Shown here: positions 16,223 to 24,065 of the stretch, piece after piece
Layout: every line of letters starts with the position of its first letter
Numbering within the stretch: position 1 is the first letter of the stretch
Assembly (NCBI GenBank): GCA_963843755.1
Contig: CAWJLS010000004.1
Location: 1-64,000 of the forward strand
Direction of reading: 5' to 3'
Source: CAWJLS01 sp963843755
GTDB lineage: Bacteria; Acidobacteriota; Thermoanaerobaculia; Multivoradales; DATKCC01
Length of the DNA stretch: 64,000 nt
Made by a program: the position numbers and the translations under genes
The notes under the pieces: model-generated
The model's input: only the letters and a program-made list of their open reading frames with translations
Database searches by the model: none
What the model was told of the DNA's origin: nothing

Positions 16223-16849
16223 GTGTCAGCAATTTCGAAGCGGATCACATGGGCGCTTGCATTGGCGGGCTTTTCTGTGACGGCGATCTTCGGAGCTGTC
16301 GCAGTGAGTGACACCCCTTGGGCAATGCCGTTGCTGTGGACGACGGGAGCACTGTTCCTCGTTGCCTCGGCCGTACTCTTCTTGTGGCCCCTCGTGAAGC
16401 GAGCCATATTCGCCATTGCCGATCGACTTGAGCAGGATGAACTTGCTGGCGGTGAAGGCTACACGGGAATTCAGTTCGCTATTGAGCCACGTGTTATTCA
16501 GGGAATGGACATCTGGATCTCGGAAGTTGCCCTCGGAGGTGATGGGAAAATAGATAATAGGGAATTTCGCGACTGTAGAATCTTGGGACCTGGCATCCTT
16601 GCGCTTACCGATAGACATACCTCCTTCCACGAATGCGACCGCGTGAATGAGCCGTTTGATCAAGTGGTCTGGCCGACAAGTGGCAAGAAACCCGCTGGTT
16701 GTATCTGGCTTCACTCCTGCACCTTCTACCGCTGCACATTTGCAAATGTTGGCTTTGCCGTTCCAGAGGATAGTCTTGAGGAGTGGAGGGATTACTTCGC
16801 CGAGTCGACGCCGCCAGCAGATACGCCGCCCACCACGGCGGGCGGCTGA
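16223..16849 (+). CDS. Membrane-anchored protein with right-handed-helix-like soluble part
   Basis: 208 residues from a GTG with AGGAGGGGGG upstream. Two hydrophobic segments at ~8-28 and ~35-57 form a hairpin anchor. The remaining ~140 residues contain successive short strands (NREFRDCRILGPGILAL, SFHECDRVNEP, WLHSCTFYRCTFANVGF). These resemble a degenerate pentapeptide or beta-helix pattern. Codon use is less GC-biased than in neighbours (many AT-ending codons), which suggests separate acquisition. Function unknown. Confidence 0.65.
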   Translation: MSAISKRITWALALAGFSVTAIFGAVAVSDTPWAMPLLWTTGALFLVASAVLFLWPLVKRAIFAIADRLEQDELAGGEGYTGIQFAIEPRVIQGMDIWISEVALGGDGKIDNREFRDCRILGPGILALTDRHTSFHECDRVNEPFDQVVWPTSGKKPAGCIWLHSCTFYRCTFANVGFAVPEDSLEEWRDYFAESTPPADTPPTTAGG

Positions 16850-17324
16850 GCCCCGTTGCTGTCGCCGGGGTCATGCGGATGCTGATGCTCCGGTGCATCT
16901 TGGCGGAGCCCTGACGCGTCGGGAAGGCGGTGCTGGCGCCCTGTGGTGGCAGGCTTCCTGCCGAGGGCGTCGGTCAATTGGGTGAACTGGCGGCGGTGCT
17001 CGCGCCTCCCGTCGGGCCACTTCGGTAGTTGGGACTCGCCCTCCGGATTCGAGGCGCCGGAGCTGCTGCGCCCCCACGGGCGCCCGCTCACCGAACAGTC
17101 CCAGAACAGGATCGACCTCTGCCCGCAGGGTGCGCTCCTGGAATCGCCCTCCGCGAAAACGCACCGCACCTCTGGCTGGCGGCCCTGCGCCCCTTGTCTT
17201 CGGCCCCCTACCCTCTGTGGCCCTCGTCCATCTGTCGCCGGCGGTCCCGGGCTCCGTGCACGAAGGGAGGAGCGTGAGGTCCAGAGAGCCAGGTCCAGAG
17301 CATCCAATCCCTCCGCTCTTCCTC
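16850..17324. other. Intergenic stretch with no supported gene
   Basis: Several overlapping frames are open on both strands, which is expected at this GC content. None has a ribosome site, and none has a protein-like composition that I trust. The stretch ends at promoter P2. Confidence 0.4.
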
Positions 17325-17354
17325 GTTGACCAACCGTCGCGATCCGCCGTACTC
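17325..17354 (+). promoter_or_regulatory. Element promoter P2 (GTTGAC-N18-GTACTC), leaderless
   Basis: GTTGAC and GTACTC are separated by 18 bases, and the ATG of the next gene is 7 bases after the -10-like box. Transcription should start at or next to the A of ATG, giving a leaderless mRNA. There is no ribosome site, consistent with this. Confidence 0.65.
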
Positions 17355-17361
17355 CTGGGCC

Positions 17362-17598
17362 ATGCCTTGCTACTACGGAATCGCCCGCCGCCCTGACGGC
17401 ACGATCGGACAGGTGTGGGTCGAAGCCGGCGGGGGCCGCCTCATCCGGCAGTCCTGGACCGGCGTCAGCTACGCCAGCGACCGGGGGGCCGGCGAAGACA
17501 TCGGCCGCCTGAACCAGCAGAGCCCGATCCCGACCCCAGGCGGTCCGCTCGAGGAGATCGACCTCGCCGCGTCCATTCGGCGGGCTCTCCAGAGCTGA
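17362..17598 (+). CDS. Small hypothetical protein, predicted leaderless mRNA
   Basis: 78 residues starting MPCYYGIARRPDG. The start is fixed by its position 7 bases after the promoter -10 box. The sequence looks beta-rich at first (GQVWVEAGGGRLIRQSW) and ends in a short helix (DLAASIRRALQS). No family recognised. It is the first gene of a run of element genes each preceded by the same promoter type, so it is probably expressed together with the XRE pair and the DUF6908-like gene. Confidence 0.6.
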   Translation: MPCYYGIARRPDGTIGQVWVEAGGGRLIRQSWTGVSYASDRGAGEDIGRLNQQSPIPTPGGPLEEIDLAASIRRALQS

Positions 17599-17730
17599 CC
17601 CCGGGGGATCTGACCGGGCCGACCATCCCTTCCCCTCGCTCGTTGTCTGCCCTCGTGGCGTGCCCCCGCCAGCCCTCCAGACCCACCCCTCACGACCCCG
17701 AAAATCCCTCGAAATTCCTGCTCTCAACTG

Positions 17731-17760
17731 GTTGACCACCCGTCGCGAACCTCCGTACTC
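17731..17760 (+). promoter_or_regulatory. Element promoter P3 (GTTGAC-N18-GTACTC)
   Basis: Nearly the same sequence as P2, including CGTCGCGA in the spacer. The next gene starts 64 bases downstream behind CCAGGAGG, so this copy drives a transcript with a normal leader rather than a leaderless one. Confidence 0.65.
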
Positions 17761-17824
17761 CTAGGGCCATCGAGATCGCCGGGGCGCTGATGCCCCCACC
17801 GATGACCCGACCAGGAGGTTCAAG

Positions 17825-18286
17825 ATGACCAGCAACGGATTCGACTTCTTCGAAGGTGCCCGGACCGAGACCAAGGCCCCCCAGATCACCGTCCGTCGGA
17901 GTGGACAGATGGTGCTGACGAGCGCGGCCATGACTCTGCTGGGCGACGGAGTGACCCACGTGCAGTTCGGATTCGACACCAAGACCGGCGCCGTGGCGCT
18001 CCGTGCCGCGACCGAGGAGACCAAGGGCCACTACCGGCTCCGCGAGCAGGCGAACGGATCGAGCCTGGTGGACGGCCGGCGGTTCCTCGGTCACCACGGC
18101 TTGAAGCTGGACAAGGCCCAGCGGTTCGAAGCTGAGGCGTTCGGCGACGGCATGGTGGGGTTCCACCTGCCCGAGGGGGGTTCTGCCTCCGACGGCGACA
18201 CGGGGAAGTCGACCAAGGACGCGGGCCAGACCGCCAAGGGGAAGACCGCCCGGACCGCCAAGCAGAAGGTCGCAGCCACCGCGTGA
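17825..18286 (+). CDS. Hypothetical protein with basic Lys/Ala-rich tail
   Basis: 153 residues with a clear AGGAGG site. Residues 1-115 form a compact alpha/beta-looking domain (PQITVRRSGQMVLTSAAMTL, GVTHVQFGFDTKTGAVALRA, RRFLGHHGL). The last ~35 residues are a low-complexity tail with repeated Lys-Thr-Ala (GKTARTAKQK). This is like histone H1-type tails and could bind DNA. No named family recognised. Placed between P3 and the XRE genes. Confidence 0.65.
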   Translation: MTSNGFDFFEGARTETKAPQITVRRSGQMVLTSAAMTLLGDGVTHVQFGFDTKTGAVALRAATEETKGHYRLREQANGSSLVDGRRFLGHHGLKLDKAQRFEAEAFGDGMVGFHLPEGGSASDGDTGKSTKDAGQTAKGKTARTAKQKVAATA

Positions 18287-18476
18287 CCACGACCCAGGGG
18301 CAGGGGCCAGGGGACGTGTCGCCCGAACGGTGACCGTCCCCGGCCCGGGCCTCTCCCGCCTGTCTCGACCCGTCCCGTCCTCTCTCGACCCTCTCCCGCC
18401 TTTCTGGACCCCTTCCACCCCCACGACCGCCCCTCACCCTTTTGACATCCCGGCCCCTCTTGTCCCCCGGTCGCTG

Positions 18477-18506
18477 GTTGACTCCCAGCCGGCGGACCCC
18501 GTAGTG
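18477..18506 (+). promoter_or_regulatory. Element promoter P4 (GTTGAC-N18-GTAGTG), leaderless
   Basis: Same architecture as P2: 18-base spacing and the ATG 7 bases after the -10-like box. It drives the first of two tandem XRE regulators, which could be the regulator of the whole promoter set. Confidence 0.65.
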
Positions 18507-18513
18507 GTGGGGC

Positions 18514-18945
18514 ATGTCCAGAGACCCAGACCCGGGGACCTCACCCGATCGACAAGCCCCGGCCAGGAGGGACCGTGCCCGTGCCGCCTTCGCGCTCCGG
18601 ACCCTCCGGGAGTACCGGGGCCTGACCCAGAAGGGCCTGGCTGACCGGTCCGGGGTCCACAACGCGACGATCAGCGCCTACGAGCGGGGGCGGCGCTCCA
18701 TCGGGTCCGACAATCTCACCGCCCTACTCACCGGCCTCGGGATACCGGAACGGGCGTGGGAGGCGACGGTCCGGCACCTCCGGTGGCTCGACTTCTTCAC
18801 ACAGGCGAAGCGGGGCGCCGACGAGCCGGTCACCGATGCCGACTTCGACCTCTTCGCAGAAACCGTCGGCCGGGATGTTGAGCAAGCGGCGCTGGACCTC
18901 CTGAGGTTGCTCCGGGCACCGTTTCGAGTCGACCGGGGCCGTTGA
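18514..18945 (+). CDS. XRE-family regulator, first of a tandem pair
   Basis: 143 residues. After a ~22-residue Arg/Pro-rich N-terminus, residues 25-85 are an XRE helix-turn-helix: LRTLREYRGLTQKGLADRSG, then NATISAYERGRRSIGSDN. A conserved C-terminal half (AWEATVRHLRWLDFF, DADFDLFAETVGRDVEQAAL) is shared with the next gene. Predicted leaderless mRNA from P4. No toxin is adjacent, so it is more likely an element regulator than an antitoxin. Confidence 0.8.
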   Translation: MSRDPDPGTSPDRQAPARRDRARAAFALRTLREYRGLTQKGLADRSGVHNATISAYERGRRSIGSDNLTALLTGLGIPERAWEATVRHLRWLDFFTQAKRGADEPVTDADFDLFAETVGRDVEQAALDLLRLLRAPFRVDRGR

Positions 18946-18958
18946 GCCGGGAGCACCG

Positions 18959-19339
18959 ATGAACGAGCGCGAAATCTCCGCCCGGACGCTCGAAATCCTG
19001 CGCACCTACCGGCAGATGACCCAGCGCCGCCTCTCTGAGCTGTCCGGCATCAACAAGGCGACCATCAGCGCCTACGAACGGGGCCGCATGGCGATCGGCT
19101 CGGACAGGCTGGCGGCTCTGCTCGGGGCACTTGGCCTGTCCACCCGAGCATGGGAGACGACACTGCGGCACGTCCAGTGGCTCAACTACCTAGCGGAGAG
19201 GGGCCAGCGCCCCGAGCAGACCCCGACCGACGAAGACCTCGACCTCTTCACCGAGAGCCTCGGGCGCGATCTCGAACGGGCGGCGACAGACCTGCTGAAG
19301 CTCCTGCGGGTGCGGTCTCGGGAAGAGTCGAAAGGATGA
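18959..19339 (+). CDS. XRE-family regulator, second of a tandem pair
   Basis: 126 residues, 13 bases after the previous gene, behind a GGGAG site. The XRE domain (ILRTYRQMTQRRLSELSGIN, KATISAYERGRMAIGSD) and the C-terminal domain (AWETTLRHVQWLNYL, DEDLDLFTESLGRDLERAAT) align throughout with the upstream gene. The pair clearly arose by tandem duplication. It lacks the disordered N-terminus of its neighbour. The two may form heterodimers on the repeated promoters. Confidence 0.8.
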   Translation: MNEREISARTLEILRTYRQMTQRRLSELSGINKATISAYERGRMAIGSDRLAALLGALGLSTRAWETTLRHVQWLNYLAERGQRPEQTPTDEDLDLFTESLGRDLERAATDLLKLLRVRSREESKG

Positions 19340-19363
19340 CGCCGACTCCCGTCGACGGCCCCC

Positions 19364-19393
19364 GTTGACCACGGGCCCCGGACCGCCGTACTG
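19364..19393 (+). promoter_or_regulatory. Element promoter P5 (GTTGAC-N18-GTACTG), leaderless
   Basis: 18-base spacer and ATG 7 bases after the -10-like box. The sequence between (GTGGCCC) is nearly the same as at P6. Confidence 0.65.
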
Positions 19394-19400
19394 GTGGCCC

Positions 19401-19850
19401 ATGACAGCCACCGACACCCTCACCGCCCCGATCTACCGCCAGAACTACCAGCGCCTCGAAGACCTTCTCGGCCGGCCCATCCCGGACCTTCGCTCGGGCG
19501 TCGTCTACCGGCTTCGGGCCGCGGGGTTCATGGATCTGGTCGTTGAGGTTCTGCCCCAGGACCAGGGCACGGGCGCCATAGACCTCTCCCTCTGCCACTA
19601 CTTCGAGATGAATGGGGACCTCTGCCAGGACCCCGAGATGGTGGTGCGGGCGTTCCCTCCCCGAGGTGACCGCCCCGGGTTGGTGGAGGCCTTGGTCTTC
19701 CAACAGGCGATTCCGCCCGTCTACCAGGTGGTCTATCCGGAGCCGGGCAAGGTGGTTCCCCGGTTGAAGCGGGAGCTGAACGCCTTCCTCGCCACCTGGC
19801 TCCAGAACCTCAAGGCGCAGGGGCATCGGCTGATTCCTCGGCGCGAATGA
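19401..19850 (+). CDS. DUF6908/DUF1249-like hypothetical protein
   Basis: 149 residues. The pattern FMDLVVEVLPQDQ, then SLCHYFEMNGDLCQDPEM, and a C-terminal LNAFLATWLQNLKAQGH is one I associate with DUF6908-type proteins of plasmids and integrative elements. The match is from memory of the pattern, not a search. Start set by the leaderless promoter P5; a longer frame to 19365 would overlap the promoter. Function unknown. Confidence 0.65.
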   Translation: MTATDTLTAPIYRQNYQRLEDLLGRPIPDLRSGVVYRLRAAGFMDLVVEVLPQDQGTGAIDLSLCHYFEMNGDLCQDPEMVVRAFPPRGDRPGLVEALVFQQAIPPVYQVVYPEPGKVVPRLKRELNAFLATWLQNLKAQGHRLIPRRE

Positions 19851-19973
19851 GATTGTCCCGAAGGGGTGCCTCCCACCAGGGGGTATCTCTGGACGCCGCC
19901 CCTTGCCCCGCGGTGGCGCTCTCCTGGCGCTGTATGCTCGCTGCCTACCTAGACTCGACTCAGGAGGCTCCCG

Positions 19974-20315
19974 ATGCGAATCGTCGCACTGGCACTGGCA
20001 GTCATTCTTGCCGGAGCGTGTATGCCGTCTCACCTCAAGGTCTTTCCGGCACCGCCACCCGGAAGCTCAGCCGCTACCGACCCCGCGGCTGACGAGTACC
20101 CGAAAGGCGCCGATGGCGCGATCTACCACCTGGGCAGCCACAAGCGCCAGGTCGCCGCGGCCTACCGGGAGATCCGCGCCTACTGTGGCGGACCCTTCAC
20201 GGTGCTCGAGGAGCGGGAGCGGCGCGTCATGACCCCGCTGTCCTTCCCGATCCCCGAGTTGCGGCACTACATCTACTTCCGGTGCGGAGTGGGCGCAGAC
20301 GAGCCACAGGGGTAG
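19974..20315 (+). CDS. Small lipoprotein
   Basis: 113 residues behind a good AGGAGG site. The signal peptide MRIVALALAVILAGAC has a proper lipobox (LAGAC), so Cys16 would be lipidated. The mature part begins with a Pro/Ala-rich linker and contains AIYHLGSHKRQVAAAYREIR, with two more Cys that could form a disulfide (AYCGG and YFRCG). No family recognised. An envelope protein on an integrative element could act in exclusion or conjugation, but nothing else here supports that. Confidence 0.65.
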   Translation: MRIVALALAVILAGACMPSHLKVFPAPPPGSSAATDPAADEYPKGADGAIYHLGSHKRQVAAAYREIRAYCGGPFTVLEERERRVMTPLSFPIPELRHYIYFRCGVGADEPQG

Positions 20316-20485
20316 GGTCTGATTGACGGCGTGTTCAGCTCGTTTCCCGAAATCTGCTCCCCAAAGAGAGCGCCCCCTCTGGCCACCGTTGGCACTCTCC
20401 TGGTCTTCACCCGGGGTGGAAGGCCACGGGCCGATTGTGCCATCCGGTAGCCCCCTACTACCGGCGCGTTTTCTGTCGTCTCGTC

Positions 20486-20515
20486 GTTGACTTCACTGGC
20501 TAGAACCACGTACTG
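20486..20515 (+). promoter_or_regulatory. Element promoter P6 (GTTGAC-N18-GTACTG) upstream of the recombinase
   Basis: Same boxes and 18-base spacing as P2-P5. The ATG is 10 bases after the -10-like box because of an extra GTG compared with P5. It would transcribe the small frame and the tyrosine recombinase. Confidence 0.6.
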
Positions 20516-20525
20516 GTGGTGGCCC

Positions 20526-20819
20526 ATGGAGGCCGGCACCCCCTCAGCGACGGCCAGATCCCGGGGCACCCGCACCAGGTGCCCTCACTGGAGGCCCTCG
20601 AACCCGACTCCAGGCCCTGGGAGGCCGCCAGAGGCGAGGACCAGGGGAGAGACAACCCCAGCCGCCCGCGAGGCAGGGAGAGGTCCTCAGCGGCCCGCGG
20701 ACAGACCCGCCAGGGCCGGGGAGACGCGCACCTTCACCGCCAACCGTCGCAGGTGTCGCAGTCGCAGGCGGAGCGATGCCCCGATCACCTCGACACCTGA
20801 CAGGAGGACCGACCGATGA
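20526..20819 (+). CDS. Possible small basic protein ahead of the recombinase (frame uncertain)
   Basis: Two frames compete. The ATG at 20526, equivalent in position to the leaderless starts of P2-P5, gives 97 Arg/Pro/Thr-rich residues and ends in an ATGA overlap with the recombinase. A GTG at 20516 or 20519 gives about 94 residues to 20800 with somewhat better GC at third positions, leaving AGGAGG free as the recombinase ribosome site. Both products look disordered. The segment could instead be a long leader of the recombinase mRNA. Confidence 0.3.
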   Translation: MEAGTPSATARSRGTRTRCPHWRPSNPTPGPGRPPEARTRGETTPAAREAGRGPQRPADRPARAGETRTFTANRRRCRSRRRSDAPITSTPDRRTDR

Positions 20820-21745
20820 CCCTTCCTCTCGAGCTCGAACCACAGAACCCCGCCGTCGTCTACCTCGAATCGCTGTCCAAGGGCAGCTACTGGGCCGTCC
20901 GTCACTCTCTGGAGACCATCGCCGAGATCCTCGCCGGTGAGGACGCCGACCCGTGGACCTTCCCATGGGAAGAGCTTCGCTACCAGCACACGGCCCGGGT
21001 CCGGCGGCAGCTCGTCGACCGGTACGCCCCGGCCACGGTGAACAAGATGCTGTCGGCGCTTCGGGGGGTCTTGAAGAACGCCTGGCGGCTCGGCTTGATG
21101 GACGCCGACACCTACAGCCGGGCCGTGGCGGTCGAGAACGTGCGCGCCAAGGTGCAGCCGAAGGGGAGGGCGGTGAGTCGGGACGAGGTGGAGGCGCTCT
21201 TCCGGGTGTGCGCTGAGGATCGGTCGCCGGCGGGGCGGCGGGACTTGGCCATGTTCGCGGTGCTCTACGGCGGTGGGCTGAGACGGGCGGAGCTGTGCGG
21301 GCTGGATCTCGCCGACTTCGATCCGGAGGACTGCTCTCTGCTGGTGCGGGCCGGCAAGGGGAGGAGGGACCGGACGGTCTACCTACCCGAGTCGGTGTGC
21401 GAGCACCTCAAGGCATGGGTGGAGATCCGGGAGGACGAGCCGGGGCCGCTGTTCTGTCCGGTGAGGTCAACGGGCGAAGTGCCGATCAGCCGGCTCCGGG
21501 GGGAGACGGTCTGGTACATCCTCAAGCGGCGGCAGAGGGCGGCGGGGCTGGAGGGGATCACGCCCCACGGAATGAGGCGGAGCTACGTGAGCCAGCTGCT
21601 GGAGGCGGGGGTGGATCTCCTCACGGTGCAGGAGCTCGTCGGGCATGCTGATGCGGTGACCACGGCTCGGTACGATCAGCGAGGAGAGGGTGCCAGGCAG
21701 CGGGCCGCGAGCCGCCTCTCACTCCCCTTTGTTGCCGTCGAGTGA
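20816..21745 (+). CDS. Tyrosine recombinase/integrase (XerD-like)
   Basis: 309 residues. An N-terminal core-binding (SAM-like) domain spans ~10-110 (YWAVRHSLETIAEIL, YAPATVNKMLSALRGVLKNA). The catalytic domain from ~120 has the full set of residues: Arg in GGLRRAELCGL, Lys in RAGKGRRDRTV, HGMRR (His and Arg of box II), GHADAVTTA and the nucleophile Tyr in ARYDQRG. It has its own AGGAGG site eight bases upstream. It is the likely mobility enzyme of the 14-22 kb element. Reading rightward, no further element genes follow in the same run. Confidence 0.93.
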   Translation: MTLPLELEPQNPAVVYLESLSKGSYWAVRHSLETIAEILAGEDADPWTFPWEELRYQHTARVRRQLVDRYAPATVNKMLSALRGVLKNAWRLGLMDADTYSRAVAVENVRAKVQPKGRAVSRDEVEALFRVCAEDRSPAGRRDLAMFAVLYGGGLRRAELCGLDLADFDPEDCSLLVRAGKGRRDRTVYLPESVCEHLKAWVEIREDEPGPLFCPVRSTGEVPISRLRGETVWYILKRRQRAAGLEGITPHGMRRSYVSQLLEAGVDLLTVQELVGHADAVTTARYDQRGEGARQRAASRLSLPFVAVE

Positions 21746-21998
21746 GACCTGGGCGCCGACTTGGCCAGGTCCCCTCATTCGCGCGGCTCTTAGATCGGCT
21801 CCTACGCTCTTCCTCTGAGTCATCTCTGTGCAGTAAGATCCGTATTGGCCCAACCGCCGATCTAGGGAGCATGAATAGACGATGGGACTTCCGCCTCGGG
21901 AGCCGCTCGAGGAGATGGGTCAATCTGATTCCTTACCCGCGGTGCGCCCCCGGCGCCTTCAACCTCTAAGACCATGAGGGGCTTGGAGCCTACCGACC

Positions 21999-22964
21999 AT
22001 GAACCTCCAGACTCTATTTAACGCTTTCTCCCGCCGCCAAATGCGGCACAACCCCCGACGCCACAAGATTACTCGGTCCTTTCGGTCGCGCTTCTTCACG
22101 CTACTCCTTGAGCGACTTGACTCATCACCCAATGAGGAGAGGCTGCCGGATTTCTTCCCCGAACTGGCCAAGAGACTCCAGCTTCTGCATGGCAGGTTCT
22201 GGCTATCTACCTGGGCGCAGTTAGGGGTCTTCTTCTCCGTATTCCAATCAGAAGAGGCCAAGAAGGAAAAGAATCTTGTCCTGCCTCCGGCGGTAGATGC
22301 GCTCGCCTACCTTTTAGAGGCCAAGGGCGAGGCGCTCCTCGATGTTCTTGAGCAACTCTTCCAAGTAGACTCGTACTTGTACATCTTTGACAAACCCAAT
22401 GAGCTGGTCAATGACATCAACGTGATGTTCGCCGAGGACAACTTGCCGTACTATCTGACGGACTTCATCTGGGAGGAACCGTCTGGTCCAGCTGATGACC
22501 GTAGAAGAGTGTCCGCCTATCCTCAGATAATCTATCGTGAGGACGAACCTCTCCACGTGAACGCCATTGAACCGGCTCTTCAGCTCCTAGGTTCGCGGAA
22601 GATGGACACAGCGAACCAAGAATACCGCGAGGCACTGAGGGAATATCGCAACCAGAATTATAGAGGGTGTCTCACGAAATGCGGAAGTGCGCTGGAGAGC
22701 ACGCTGAAGCTTGTATGCGTTAGGCGACACTGGCCCTTCTCATCCACCGACAACTGTTCAAGACTCTTGAAGGTTTACTTTGACCACAGCGGACTCGATC
22801 GATTCTTTGAGCAACCAATCCTTTTGATCGCCACGATCAGGAACAGGCTGAGTGACGCTCACGGCGCAGGTCCCTCCAGCCGTAGCGTCCCTCAGCACGT
22901 CGCGAAGTATGCCCTAAATGCGACAGCGTCAGCGATGCTCCTCTTGGTGGAAGAGGCTTGGTGA
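21999..22964 (+). CDS. AbiJ-like / STM4504-CBY_0614-type abortive-infection protein
   Basis: 321 residues. The N-terminal ~130 residues begin with LFNAFSRRQMRHN. The C-terminal ~110 contain the diagnostic pattern: YREALREYRNQNYRGCLTKC, ALESTLKLVC, FFEQPILLIATIRNRLSDAH, then KYALNATASAMLLLVEE. I associate this C-terminal domain with abortive-infection families (AbiJ C-terminal, STM4504/CBY_0614). Codon use is visibly less GC-rich than in the chromosomal genes, and the gene sits just outside the recombinase, a usual place for defence cargo. The antiphage role is inferred. Confidence 0.7.
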   Translation: MNLQTLFNAFSRRQMRHNPRRHKITRSFRSRFFTLLLERLDSSPNEERLPDFFPELAKRLQLLHGRFWLSTWAQLGVFFSVFQSEEAKKEKNLVLPPAVDALAYLLEAKGEALLDVLEQLFQVDSYLYIFDKPNELVNDINVMFAEDNLPYYLTDFIWEEPSGPADDRRRVSAYPQIIYREDEPLHVNAIEPALQLLGSRKMDTANQEYREALREYRNQNYRGCLTKCGSALESTLKLVCVRRHWPFSSTDNCSRLLKVYFDHSGLDRFFEQPILLIATIRNRLSDAHGAGPSSRSVPQHVAKYALNATASAMLLLVEEAW

Positions 22965-23401
22965 CTCGCCGGGCTGCACACGACCGAACCCGCTACCTCG
23001 ACTGCCTTTTCCAGGAAGCACCTGTCACGGCAACTTCGCACTCTCTCGGGCACTCGACAGGCCATCGATCGGGACCACCGATTCCACCCAATCAACTCCG
23101 CTCGGGAGCGGGGCACCGGGCGCTCCTACCTAGAGATCCCGTTCTAGTAAGTGCTCTGCATCCCCGAAGTCTCCAATCTGACTCCTCGCAAAGCTTCACG
23201 GTCGAGTCTATCTGGACGCTCGGTTCTGTCTATTGCTGGCGCCAGGTGCCTACGGACTCAACACCGACCACCTCCGGCCGCTATCGGGTTCGGTCCTTCA
23301 TTCACTCCCCGGTTCGCCGTGTTGCAGCGAGCCGCGGGGTCGGTCCGTTCGACCGTCTGGCTGCTGGTCGCGGAGATGCGGCTATCGTACACGGCGTTGT
23401 G
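22965..23401. other. Intergenic stretch, no gene seen
   Basis: About 440 bases between the AbiJ-like gene and the toxin-antitoxin remnants. Only random-looking frames are present. No repeats or promoter I can support. Confidence 0.4.
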
Positions 23402-23455
23402 TCAGGGTACGACACCGGCGGCTTCGGCGCTGGTATCGCCGAGGTAGGGCGTCAC
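23402..23455 (-). pseudogene. Stub of a PIN-domain (VapC-like) toxin
   Basis: The GTG overlaps the stop of the upstream antitoxin (GTGA), the usual toxin position. The first residues TPYLGDTSA resemble the start of a PIN toxin, which needs the catalytic Asp in LLDTS. A stop follows after 17 codons and no PIN sequence continues in any frame, so only the first bases of the toxin gene remain. Confidence 0.4.
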
Positions 23456-23742
23456 CTCTGCCACCGCCGGCTCGCCTTGAGCACGTCGGCGCCGCGGTCG
23501 ATCCCTTCCCCCGACTTGACTCTTTCGGCGAGGCGCCGGCGACCCTCCTTGCGCTTCTGCTCCCGGGCCCACGCGATGTCCTCGCGCTGGAACTGCTCCT
23601 GAAGCTCAAAGCGATGGCGACCGAGGAGCTCGGCCAGGGCGAGACGGACGATCTCGTCCTCGCTGGTGAACCAACCCGCCTTCACCAGCTCCGCGAGTTT
23701 CTCGGCCAGGGCATCCGGCAGTTCGATCTCGAGCGTCTTCAT
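23452..23742 (-). CDS. Ribbon-helix-helix antitoxin, orphan
   Basis: 96 residues. The N-terminal strand-helix-helix MKTLEIELPDALAEKLAEL, then WFTSEDEIVRLALAELL, is a typical CopG/ParD-like DNA-binding fold. The charged tail (FELQEQFQREDIAWAREQKR) would wrap the toxin. Only a stub of a PIN-type toxin follows, so this is an antitoxin without its partner. It may survive as a regulator or anti-addiction gene. Confidence 0.7.
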   Translation of the reverse strand: MKTLEIELPDALAEKLAELVKAGWFTSEDEIVRLALAELLGRHRFELQEQFQREDIAWAREQKRKEGRRRLAERVKSGEGIDRGADVLKASRRWQR

Positions 23743-24065
23743 CAGGGTCCTCCGCGGTCGCTACGGACTCAGTCTACGTCACGCGCGTGTCAAGGCACGC
23801 GAGCGTCTACGACCTCAGCGGACGTGTAGTTCTACGACCCCTTCCAGTTCGATCCATCGTCGCCGGAGCCGTGGTCCTGACGCCCGGGGTCGCGAGCACT
23901 TCATCGATTGCGCCACTCCGTCAAAGACGGTATGATGGCGTAACAAGTCCAAAGGACGGCGAGCGCTTCGAAGCGACATTTCGACCCGCCGCCCTCCGAA
24001 ACGCAAACGGCCCGAGCGAGGTGGTGCTCGCCCGGGCCCGACCCGCAAAGGAGAGCCAAGCTCCA
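23743..24065. other. Intergenic stretch
   Basis: About 320 bases between the orphan antitoxin (minus strand) and the broken plus-strand gene. It ends in AAAGGAGAG upstream of the ATG at 24066. No gene or repeat seen. Confidence 0.4.

Noticed and set aside
16792..17739. 315-codon minus-strand open frame in the gap before P2
   Set aside because: No start signal, low hydrophobic content, and overlaps the promoter and small gene on the other strand.
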